NCBI GenBank assembly: GCA_964503045.1
Contig: CAZCZI010000004.1
Coordinates: forward strand, 106,713-170,712
Direction: 5' to 3'
DNA length: 64,000 nucleotides
DNA from: CAYZJR01 sp964503045
Lineage (GTDB): Bacteria; Cyanobacteriota; Vampirovibrionia; Obscuribacterales; Obscuribacteraceae
A program made the translations under genes and the position numbers. Below, piece after piece: positions 52,981 to 60,127 of this stretch. Position 1 is the stretch's first letter, and each line of letters starts with the position of its first letter. The notes beneath the pieces are model-generated. The model searched no databases and was not told where the DNA came from. It worked only from the letters and a program-made list of their open reading frames with translations.

Positions 52981-54507
52981 TCAAGAGAGTGGAATCGCAT
53001 TGGGAAAATGAATTCCCATTTCTGTAGTCGTGCCGCGGATATGCTTCTTGACGGCGGCTCTCGATGTGCCATTTTTTTCTATTTCTTCGAGATAGTTGTT
53101 GAGCAAATCTAAGAAGTCGTGTTGATCTTTGCCTACTAAGAAACAGTTTGGGTATCGTCGAATTGGTCTGCCGTGGGCGACGTTCACCAATCGTTCAGGC
53201 AATTCGCTGGTATAGGCTTCGTACGTGATGCGCTCTGCCATCGTTGCGTCTGCGCGACTGTCGGCTACAAACTCCAACAATGCTTTCACGCGCCCTAGTT
53301 GTGGTGCTCGAATCCACTTAGAAAAAATGAAATCTGTAAGAGCGATCTCGTGCGTGATGTCGCCTTCTGTTACTGCAATTCGATATCGAGGATCGTTGAG
53401 TGTAATCCAATCTGCTTCAGCCAAAGGACTATCGTGACGCACCCAAACGCCCACGTCGCTGTAGTAAACGGGACGGCTGAGCCCTGCCAGTTTGTGACGT
53501 TCTGGAGTCGGCCATGTCGCGGAACAGAAAATATCGAAACGTCCCTCTGCAAGCCCGTCGATGACGACGCCGTAACCTGTTTCCTCAACCCATTCGATCT
53601 TCAATTGGTGTTGATTGGCGAAGCCTTTAATGATATCGCAGAAGATACCACCAAATTCCGTGCCGTCTCTGTAGAAAACCGGTGGATAATCAGTGAATGC
53701 CGCGCGTAAAATACCGCTTTGCATGACGCGGCTGTAGGTGTCGTGCAACGGTTGGCTTGTGACGATGTCGCTGCTGTGCACTTTCTGATAGGTTTCGTAG
53801 GGTGCTTCAAGTAATAGGAAATCCAACTCCGGTTTTTGCACGCCGTCATGTCTGCCTGAGATGTAGTCCTCATAGACTTGCCAATTGCGATGATATAGAT
53901 AGCACACACGCTTGCATTCGAAAAACTGAGGTGCGTACTCCATGAATGCCAGTTCCGAAAGCAGATAGTGAGTTGCGCCTTCTACCGCCGCTTCAATATC
54001 GGTGCCGTTCTTGAGGGAACTTGCGATTACTTCGCGACTTGTGCTTCGCACACTCTCTGCGAATTTTGGAATCGTCTGATACTTGTTCATCATTTGCTGA
54101 AAGTGCAATTGATAGTTTTCATTGCATTCAACTTCTTCCGACCAATCAAGAATGCGCACTTGCTCTTCGTTGTAGCCCAGCGACTCAGCGAGCCTTCGCG
54201 TGCGATTCTTGAGATTGTTTCCCTTCGGAATTGCTTTGTTGCGAGCTTTGTTCTGCTCGTATCCCAATGCCATGTACGTTGCGATTGCAGGAATATCCGC
54301 GACCATGATTGCGCAGCGTCCGAAGCGTTCAATCGACTCCTGAAGCAAGAAGCGCACTTCATAGTCTTTGAAGTAGCTATTGCCTGGCGACATTCCGATA
54401 ATTGCGAGCGGTTTTCGCATGGAGTTGGGGGCTTCCTTGCTGATGCGTTCCTTGAGGAATATGCCCGATGTCAAGGACAATGGTGTCGGGTTAAACCGCA
54501 ATTGCAT
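52981..54507 (-). CDS. cyclodipeptide synthase fused to SBP_bac_3 solute-binding domain
   Basis: The product has 508 residues. Residues 1-240 are a cyclodipeptide synthase, which uses two aminoacyl-tRNAs to make a 2,5-diketopiperazine. It has IIGMSPGNSYF with nucleophile Ser40 and Asn43, Tyr181 and Glu185 in HYLLSELAF, and Tyr205-His206 in YLYHRNW. Every one of these lies exactly three residues later than in AlbC (Ser37, Asn40, Tyr178, Glu182, Tyr202 as I remember them), so it is an NYQ-type enzyme with all catalytic residues. Residues about 260-490 form a type-3 periplasmic binding domain (ILRAAFTDYPPVFYRDGTEF, GLAEGRFDIFCSATWPTPER, RIAVTEGDI). No signal peptide is present, so this domain would be cytosolic, perhaps sensing an amino acid or product. 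Confidence 0.9.
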   Translation of the reverse strand: MQLRFNPTPLSLTSGIFLKERISKEAPNSMRKPLAIIGMSPGNSYFKDYEVRFLLQESIERFGRCAIMVADIPAIATYMALGYEQNKARNKAIPKGNNLKNRTRRLAESLGYNEEQVRILDWSEEVECNENYQLHFQQMMNKYQTIPKFAESVRSTSREVIASSLKNGTDIEAAVEGATHYLLSELAFMEYAPQFFECKRVCYLYHRNWQVYEDYISGRHDGVQKPELDFLLLEAPYETYQKVHSSDIVTSQPLHDTYSRVMQSGILRAAFTDYPPVFYRDGTEFGGIFCDIIKGFANQHQLKIEWVEETGYGVVIDGLAEGRFDIFCSATWPTPERHKLAGLSRPVYYSDVGVWVRHDSPLAEADWITLNDPRYRIAVTEGDITHEIALTDFIFSKWIRAPQLGRVKALLEFVADSRADATMAERITYEAYTSELPERLVNVAHGRPIRRYPNCFLVGKDQHDFLDLLNNYLEEIEKNGTSRAAVKKHIRGTTTEMGIHFPNAIPLS

Positions 54508-54547
54508 GCGGAGATTAATCGTTTAATCTCCGCAAAATATGCGGAGA
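54508..54547 (-). promoter_or_regulatory. three-arm inverted repeat at the CDPS start codon
   Basis: On the transcript, arms A (TCTCCGCA), B (TGCGGAGATTAA) and C (TTAATCTCCGC) occur in order, ending directly at the ATG. B can pair with A or with C, but not both. B contains the only GGAG near the start. The arms lie at 54540-54547, 54523-54534 and 54508-54518. This could be an operator or a translational switch. Confidence 0.5.
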
Positions 54548-54575
54548 AAGCCTTGAAGCCCAACCTCTATCTCAA

Positions 54576-55526
54576 CTAGTTGTTAGGGAATTCGTATTTC
54601 TTGCGTGCTGCTTCGAGCGCTTCCTGCGGCGAGTCAAAGTGGTAGACTTTGCCGTGATCGGGATTTGAGAGCTGACGGAAGAAATATGTGGTCATGTACT
54701 GACTGTTGCCGTTTGCAGAAATGTAGATTTTGTCGCCGACTGCCTCACCCCATCCTTTAGCGAGTGTGATGGTAATAGAGCCGTTGTGCAAGTTGGTTTC
54801 CTCGATGCATCCGTTGGCATATGTGCGAATGATTTTGTCAGCAGACTTTACTTCATCGTAGTTGTCTTGGGGCTTCTTTCCCCAGTGATGAATCGACCCA
54901 TCGGCCATGCGAGCCATTCCGCTGCCGTCTGAGTATTGTGCTTTGACTACGTCACCGTGTGCGTCTTTGATAACGACAGAGTTGTCGGCATATGTGGTCT
55001 CGGTAGTGCCGTCGGCATTATGCTTTACTTGCTTGGTGAAAGCCTTCTGCAGTGCTTCTCTTTCTTCTTTGGTAAGGTAGACGTCTTTTGGGTCCTTGAG
55101 TTCTTTGCGATCAATTGTCGGCAACTCTTTCATTTCGTGGGGAGTAGGCTGAAGTGTTGGGAATTCAGGGTAGTCACGCTTTTCGTGGGGAGTCGGCTGA
55201 AGAGTCGGGAATTCAGGATAGTCACGCTTTTCGTGGCGCGTCGGCTGGAGAGTCGGGAAGTCAGGGTAGTCACGCTTTTCGTGGCGAGTCGGCTGAAGTG
55301 TCGGATACTCATTAACTTTCCCTTGCCCGACTTTAGAGTCTGCGCCTTCGACCACCAGTTGGGGCAGCCATTCGCTTCCGCTGCAGGCGAGGGTACTGTT
55401 ACTTACGCTCAATATCTTCGCGAACTCCTCTCTGTTGCCGTACAAGTGGTGCGTGTCGATCGAGCGGCCAAGGGAATGTGCGAGGACGTTTTCACTTGGT
55501 TGACCACAGGTTTTATCGGTACTCAT
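54576..55526 (-). CDS. repeat protein with PTLQPTxHEKRD tandem units
   Basis: The 316-residue product starts at ATG 55526 (GGAGGG upstream). Residues about 75-138 hold four tandem 16-residue units of the form YPEFPTLQPTPHEKRD, encoded by a 48-bp DNA repeat (about 55128-55312). A charged helix follows (LTKEEREALQKAFTKQVKHN). The rest is a series of short beta hairpins with DGTTETTYADNS, SDGSGMARMADGSIHHW and ANGCIEETNLHNGS, similar to YD-like or WG-like beta repeats common in this lineage. No signal peptide is seen. It lies 68 bases upstream of the CDPS gene on the same strand. Function unknown. Confidence 0.6.
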   Translation of the reverse strand: MSTDKTCGQPSENVLAHSLGRSIDTHHLYGNREEFAKILSVSNSTLACSGSEWLPQLVVEGADSKVGQGKVNEYPTLQPTRHEKRDYPDFPTLQPTRHEKRDYPEFPTLQPTPHEKRDYPEFPTLQPTPHEMKELPTIDRKELKDPKDVYLTKEEREALQKAFTKQVKHNADGTTETTYADNSVVIKDAHGDVVKAQYSDGSGMARMADGSIHHWGKKPQDNYDEVKSADKIIRTYANGCIEETNLHNGSITITLAKGWGEAVGDKIYISANGNSQYMTTYFFRQLSNPDHGKVYHFDSPQEALEAARKKYEFPNN

Positions 55527-55714
55527 GGGGACCCTCCATCGGGCTGGTGCGTGCCTGTTGCAGCAAAGATGTAGAGCGGGAATACTTGCAGTCTAGCCCC
55601 CACTCATAACCAACGGATAACCACCCCGACGGTAAACCGGCCCGGAATAATCAGAAAACTGATAACACTCGTCGTTCTCTGTCGCGATTATGAAAAAATC
55701 GCTGTTTTTGATAT

Positions 55715-56431
55715 TCAATTGCCAAATATTCTGTGGATGGATTCACGCAAATCGCTAGCCCTGATTCCGAGAATATTTCCGTTGCCGCAACCTTGCACCC
55801 GTGCCAATATGTGACCGTGCTCGTTGACTATGGCTGCTCCGGATTGGCCAGGACCTCCACCTATGCGGAAAGCTGCTCGATTTCGCTGCATGTCTTCGCC
55901 AACCAGTCTGGGCGCTCCCCATTTGTAGCGAGGTATAAATTCTCGAGTTGTGCCGTTGAAAACTTTCGGCTCACCGCGCACCCATCCAAAAGATGCGACA
56001 GGTCTTGCCGTTCCCCCTTCTTCATGACGCTCAGCAAGGGGAAGCACAGGACAGTTCTTCTGCGGGTCGTTGATGCCCTCTACCTTAAGGTACGCCACAT
56101 CGATAGCCAAATCTCGGGCTAGTACATTGGCAGGATGTTCGCTTCCATCATGCAGTTGAACCGTAGCACGAACGTTTCGCATCACATGGTTATCAGTTGC
56201 AAGAACACATGCATCAGGCTTGCCGGTATCGACAAACGTTCCCGTTCCTTCTTCGACGTTGGGGATGATATGCCAGAGAAAAAACGAATTTTTCACCAAG
56301 ACTGAGCTCTCTTTCAGTAATTCGATGACGTCTACTGGAACCTTACCAGCGATTCGATCTTGCGTAGGTGTGGGTGGCTGCTTGTCTGTAATCGAAACGT
56401 TCGAAGACTCCAATGCTTGTTTGTCGCCCAT
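55715..56431 (-). CDS. trypsin-like serine protease without signal peptide
   Basis: The 238-residue product has a chymotrypsin-fold triad: His in CVLATDNHVMRN, Asp in RDLAIDVAYLKVEG and Ser in GGGPGQSGAAIVNEHG. It resembles the protease domain of HtrA/Deg proteins but has no PDZ domain, and it begins with a polar N-terminus (GDKQALESSNVSITDKQ) rather than a signal sequence. It is therefore possibly cytosolic or exported by another route. GGAG lies 9 bases before ATG 56431. It is first in the minus-strand run leading to the repeat protein and the CDPS gene. Confidence 0.82.
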   Translation of the reverse strand: MGDKQALESSNVSITDKQPPTPTQDRIAGKVPVDVIELLKESSVLVKNSFFLWHIIPNVEEGTGTFVDTGKPDACVLATDNHVMRNVRATVQLHDGSEHPANVLARDLAIDVAYLKVEGINDPQKNCPVLPLAERHEEGGTARPVASFGWVRGEPKVFNGTTREFIPRYKWGAPRLVGEDMQRNRAAFRIGGGPGQSGAAIVNEHGHILARVQGCGNGNILGIRASDLRESIHRIFGN

Positions 56432-56785
56432 GTTGTTTCTCCGTGCAGACGCATGACTGCTTGGTGTAACAGACTAAGCGCGAACTATTTCAAAGTTATT
56501 AAAGCGTTGACCGGCGTCGATCAGATATTGGTAGGTGCTTTCATGAAGGTAATGCTATAGCGGCGGCGGCTTCAATTTGAACCACCGCTATTGGTCAAAT
56601 CTGGACCTCTGGCACACGAGTCTCGCATTTTATAAAAAGAAAGTCCGCGGTTTTATAAATATTACAGCCGCGTTTTTATAAAAAAACATGCCGCGTTTTT
56701 GTAAAAACTCGCGCCATTCAATCCTCACAGGTTCCCCACGTTATCTCCGTAAGCTGGAAGAGTAACGAATGGAGAACCACCGGCA
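56432..56785 (+). promoter_or_regulatory. regulatory region with four iteron-like repeats
   Basis: The intergenic region is divergent and 354 bases long. Its right part holds four copies of a motif close to CCGCGTTTTTATAAA, beginning at 56623, 56645, 56668 and 56691, that is every 22-23 bases, about two helical turns. They precede the methyltransferase gene by about 75 bases. Regular spacing suggests cooperative binding of a regulator on one DNA face. Confidence 0.6.
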
Positions 56786-58003
56786 ATGAACAAGAGCACC
56801 TATCTCGCGCCCCAGGCAATGAAAGGAGACGGATACTACAACGCACATTGCGGCGTGCAGAGATATGCGGTAAACGAAACTCTTCCGCTCATTGTCAACG
56901 CTGTAAACCACAGCCCTCTGCCAATAGCTGGTCATCCATTCGCTATTGTAGATTACGGTTCTGGTGAAGGAGCCAATAGTGTTGTAGTAGCAAAAGCGGC
57001 TATCGATGCCGTGCGCAGGCGCAATCCACTGCAAGACGTGGTTGTAGTGCACAACGATCAGCTGTCAAACAACTTCAACGGGCTCCTCCAGACCGTGCTC
57101 AGGAGCGAAAGCTCGTACATTAAGGACAGCCACTTCGGTCCCGCTGGACATACCTTTGTTTATGCGAGCCCGGGTAGCTTTTACGAAACGGTCGCGCCGG
57201 CGGGGACGGTGCAGCTCGGCGTTTCTACATGCGCATTGCACTGGATGAGCAGAGTACCAAAAGCAATCATCCGCGATCACATCTTTCAAGCCGGCGCGAC
57301 CGAGGACGAGAAGAAGCAGCTTGCAGAAGTCGCTAGAGTAGATTGGATCAACTTCCTAAGAAGTCGTGCCGCAGAGTTGGCGCCTGGTGCACGGCTCGTG
57401 GTCAACATGATCGGAAGGCGATTTGATTCTCAGCAAATCGAATGTCGTCACCACGCTCTCAATCGGCATTCCGTGGGCAACCACCGCTATGTTCGCTCTG
57501 TAGACAAAGAGGGCGAAGAATCTATTACTGTTCAAACTCTGGTAGAACTGATCAACGAAATCTTGAAAGAGTTCGTCGCTGAAGGCGCGCTCTTGGAGCA
57601 TCAGTACAGAGATCTAATCATTCCAATCTATTGCAGAACTCTCAATGAAGTGTTGGAACCAATCGAAAGTCTCGACTCGCCGCTGGCGGAACAATTTAAG
57701 GTGGAACATGCATGCATAAAGGATGTTCCCCTACCGATTGAAGAGGAATATATGCGCGGAGGAATAAACGCGCATCAAAGATTTGCTCACGACATAGCTG
57801 GCTTCGTGCGTGCATGGAGCGAGTTGACGCTGCTCAATGCCTTTACTGGCGGCGATCGAGACCAAGACGAAAAGTATCGTCCAGTTGTCGACCAACTGTT
57901 CGAACGATTTGAAGAAAGAATTGCTGCAAACCCAGACAAATATGCTCACGTGGAAAACCACTTGATCTACTTGGTTCTTGTTAGAAAGCAAGAATATAAC
58001 TAA
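56786..58003 (+). CDS. SABATH-type SAM-dependent carboxyl methyltransferase
   Basis: The 405-residue product follows the SABATH pattern, known for plant salicylate, jasmonate and theobromine methyltransferases and some bacterial homologues. It has MKGDGYYNAHCGVQRYAVNE, IVDYGSGEGANSVVVAKAAI (SAM site), VVHNDQLSNNFNGLLQ, VYASPGSFYETVAPAG and LGVSTCALHWMSRVP, which includes the aromatic/HW substrate pocket. The C-terminal half (VEGALLEHQYRDLIIPIYCR-like) completes the fold. SABATH enzymes methylate free carboxyl groups. A 53-aa peptide gene with its own ribosome site follows 38 bases later, and iterons lie upstream. The substrate is unknown. Confidence 0.85.
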   Translation: MNKSTYLAPQAMKGDGYYNAHCGVQRYAVNETLPLIVNAVNHSPLPIAGHPFAIVDYGSGEGANSVVVAKAAIDAVRRRNPLQDVVVVHNDQLSNNFNGLLQTVLRSESSYIKDSHFGPAGHTFVYASPGSFYETVAPAGTVQLGVSTCALHWMSRVPKAIIRDHIFQAGATEDEKKQLAEVARVDWINFLRSRAAELAPGARLVVNMIGRRFDSQQIECRHHALNRHSVGNHRYVRSVDKEGEESITVQTLVELINEILKEFVAEGALLEHQYRDLIIPIYCRTLNEVLEPIESLDSPLAEQFKVEHACIKDVPLPIEEEYMRGGINAHQRFAHDIAGFVRAWSELTLLNAFTGGDRDQDEKYRPVVDQLFERFEERIAANPDKYAHVENHLIYLVLVRKQEYN

Positions 58004-58041
58004 GTCGACACGACCTAAACTCACCACTTAGGAGACGCACC

Positions 58042-58203
58042 ATGACTACAAATACACGTACTTTGAAAAAGTCCATCAGCGGCAAGAAACTTCTGAAAAT
58101 CAAAGAGCTGAAAAATACCGCCTCGATGAAAACTAATGTGGGCGGGATGAATGCGACAAGAACTATTACTCCATTCTGCGCTCCGACTGGCCCTCATCCG
58201 TAG
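58042..58203 (+). CDS. 53-aa Gly-Gly leader peptide, candidate RiPP precursor
   Basis: ATG 58042 has AGGAG 7 bases upstream and the frame ends at TAG 58201-58203. The N-terminal part is basic and helical (TLKKSISGKKLLKIKELKN). A Gly-Gly at residues 34-35 follows, and then an 18-residue end, MNATRTITPFCAPTGPHP, with one Cys and a Pro/Gly-rich finish. This is the shape of a double-glycine leader with a short core. Its place straight after a carboxyl methyltransferase suggests that the enzyme modifies it. No protease or exporter gene is adjacent. The precursor role is inference. Confidence 0.55.
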   Translation: MTTNTRTLKKSISGKKLLKIKELKNTASMKTNVGGMNATRTITPFCAPTGPHP

Positions 58204-58366
58204 GGTGACAAAATCCCGATTCATACGCCCGGCTGGGAGATGTGTCATAATTGGGTAGTGTCCGGCATTATTGGATTTCCCCGGGCAGACTTTGAATTGG
58301 ATTGAAGCCTCACTAGGCATTCACCATAAATCCTCAGGCAGACGCCGCGACGAGGAATTATGAGTT

Positions 58367-58705
58367 ATGAGCTTAGTGACACCAGGATTGGTTCTTAGAA
58401 GAAAAATCGATAGGTTTGGCTCGCATGTAAAAGTTTCTGCTGAAGCGGCAGATCTTATTGATTTTGTGCGAGAAACAAAGACCGGACTGCGTGTCTGGAT
58501 GATGCGGAAGTCCTTGCGGGGACGTGCTGCTGCTGCCGGTAAGGCTGAAAATGGACTTACAGAGGAATCTGTGTACACCGGGTCTGGTACACAGCGACCA
58601 TATGTCGAAGATCGAACTAAAGACACTCCGTCGAGTGATCAGGCACGTTCGAGTGATCAAACACGTTCGACTGACTCGACTGACCAAACACATGAAGGTA
58701 AGTAG
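58367..58705 (+). CDS. hypothetical protein with Ser/Asp/Gln/Thr tail
   Basis: The 112-residue product has a basic, possibly folded first half (LVTPGLVLRRKIDRFGSHVK, VRETKTGLRVWMMRKSLRGR). The second half is low-complexity and includes SSDQARSSDQTRSTDSTDQT, encoded by short GTGATCARRCACGTTCGA-like DNA repeats. The nearest AGGAA site is closer to an overlapping short frame (58360), so the start is uncertain. Two small genes follow at 2- and 0-base spacing. Confidence 0.5.
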   Translation: MSLVTPGLVLRRKIDRFGSHVKVSAEAADLIDFVRETKTGLRVWMMRKSLRGRAAAAGKAENGLTEESVYTGSGTQRPYVEDRTKDTPSSDQARSSDQTRSTDSTDQTHEGK

Positions 58706-58707
58706 TA

Positions 58708-58881
58708 ATGGTGATATGTCCAATTGCGATGGCCGTACATTGCACAGGCTGTCCGTTTTTCAAGTTTTGTCCAGCAAAGTCGATTCTTGGCGATTACAAA
58801 AAAGACGATGAAAGTGGAGGAAGCGCGCCTGACAAACAAGATGAGTCTGCAAAGACATCGCAAGATTCGGAGAGTGCCTAA
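58708..58881 (+). CDS. 57-aa Cys-motif peptide
   Basis: ATG 58708 lies 2 bases after the previous stop, and the TAA overlaps the next ATG (TAATG). The N-terminus has a compact Cys cluster (CPIAMAVHCTGCPFFKFCPA: four Cys, one His), followed by a disordered Asp/Ser/Lys tail. The cluster could bind a metal or an iron-sulfur centre. Tight coupling to both neighbours argues that it is a real gene. No family is recognised. Confidence 0.55.
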   Translation: MVICPIAMAVHCTGCPFFKFCPAKSILGDYKKDDESGGSAPDKQDESAKTSQDSESA

Positions 58882-59297
58882 TGAAACGTTTCCTCCTTCG
58901 ACTATTTCTCTTCGCCGCGGTGTTCAATCTCGTTGTTCCAATGCTTCCTGGCATTAAGTTTCAGGGAGACTTCCTCCTTTCTATTGGCGCTGGACTGATC
59001 TTTGCCGGCTTTGGCTGGATTGTGGAGGCGATCGCGATCTCAATCAGCACTATGTTGAAGCTCGATACTTTTAGTGGGTCCATGCAGTTACTGGTTCCAG
59101 CATGGCTTATAGCTTTCTTGTTTCTTCCAATGATGATGGCTAATTACATTGCCAGAGTAATGCCGGACTCCCTGTCATTTCGTGGTTGGGAGGCAGTATC
59201 CGGTGCGATTCTAATGCTTGCTATAGGAGTCGTCACGAGCGGCAAGCTTCACGAACAAACCAGAAAAATGCCGACGATTCGTGTCGGTCGCAGGTAA
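58881..59297 (+). CDS. four-helix membrane protein
   Basis: The 138-residue product has a basic start and four hydrophobic helices (FLLRLFLFAAVFNLVVPMLP, DFLLSIGAGLIFAGFGWIVE, LLVPAWLIAFLFLPMMMANY, GAILMLAIGVVTSG). It ends in a basic tail. The size and topology resemble small phage-holin-like or DUF-type envelope proteins, but no motif decides. Its start overlaps the stop of the Cys-motif peptide by one base, so the pair is translationally coupled. Confidence 0.6.
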   Translation: MKRFLLRLFLFAAVFNLVVPMLPGIKFQGDFLLSIGAGLIFAGFGWIVEAIAISISTMLKLDTFSGSMQLLVPAWLIAFLFLPMMMANYIARVMPDSLSFRGWEAVSGAILMLAIGVVTSGKLHEQTRKMPTIRVGRR

Positions 59298-59341
59298 TTC
59301 ACCTCGCGGCCGAGTTGTCTTACACACTTGTACGAGTTGTC

Positions 59342-59947
59342 TTACTTGTACAGCTCCCACTGATCGTTCTTGAAGATCATCAGTTGCGGTGACAATCCAT
59401 GATTATCTTCCGGTTCCTCAAGAATGTTCTTGGCTGCAATACGCAGTGCTTCAATTCCATCTTTTGAATCGCTGCGTGCAAACAACACAATGTCTCGATG
59501 TGGTGCTACGACGACAACTTCGCCTTGCAAAAAGTCGGAGCCGACTCGTTGCCAGAACTTAGTGTCGAGCAAGGTGCATGCTTCTAGATTCTCGCCGATG
59601 CCCAACTGAAATACGCCAGGCAATTCCGCAATCTCTCCCATCTGAATTTCGGCGGCTCTAAGCTGGGTGCGAAGATTCTCCATAGCAACACTGTGAAGTT
59701 GCTCGGCGGACAGACCAAGTCGTTCAACATCATGTCCCATAACCATCTGAAACATCGATGGCAAGTCGAATGCGTAGGAAATAATCAACTCTCCAACAAA
59801 CGCTTGTGTGGCAGGCAGCTGATCGGCTGGTATGTTCATTCCTTTTAGTGCTTCAAGAAACGCGGGCGTCTTTAGTCGCGGAACAATGTAACTTGTATCC
59901 GGTTCAGCCGTGGCTGGGTTGCTTTTCTTTTTGAACAGGTTAAACAT
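59342..59947 (-). CDS. YtpQ/DUF1444-like protein
   Basis: The 201-residue product starts at ATG 59947 (AGGAGG upstream). Its second half matches the DUF1444 (YtpQ) pattern: EACTLLDTKFWQRVGSDFLQ, GEVVVVAPHRDIVLFARSDS and GLSPQLMIFKNDQWELYK. The first half has FVGELIISYAFDLPSMFQMV. It is cytosolic by sequence. The function of the family is not established. It is divergent from the thioredoxin-like gene with the in-frame TGA. Confidence 0.72.
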   Translation of the reverse strand: MFNLFKKKSNPATAEPDTSYIVPRLKTPAFLEALKGMNIPADQLPATQAFVGELIISYAFDLPSMFQMVMGHDVERLGLSAEQLHSVAMENLRTQLRAAEIQMGEIAELPGVFQLGIGENLEACTLLDTKFWQRVGSDFLQGEVVVVAPHRDIVLFARSDSKDGIEALRIAAKNILEEPEDNHGLSPQLMIFKNDQWELYK

Positions 59948-60127
59948 GACCGTTCCTCCTGAATCCGCTGCTCCAATATGCCCGGTTTGCAAAATTTGGT
60001 CGTCTGGAAACGACGTGGACTGGGACGTCAAACATTTAATCTTCAAAATTTGAACTTTTTGGGGGGGTGGAGCGTTATAGCAATGGATGGTTCAATAGTC
60101 ATAGATGCCGCAGGAGGTATCTTGCCA

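Noticed and set aside
56623..56714. CRISPR-like spaced repeats
   Set aside because: Period is only 22-23 bases with AT-rich, non-unique spacers and no cas genes; regulatory iterons fit better.
58021..58320. 99-codon minus-strand ORF opposite the 53-aa peptide gene
   Set aside because: It has no ribosome site and is the mirror of the plus-strand peptide gene, which has an excellent one.
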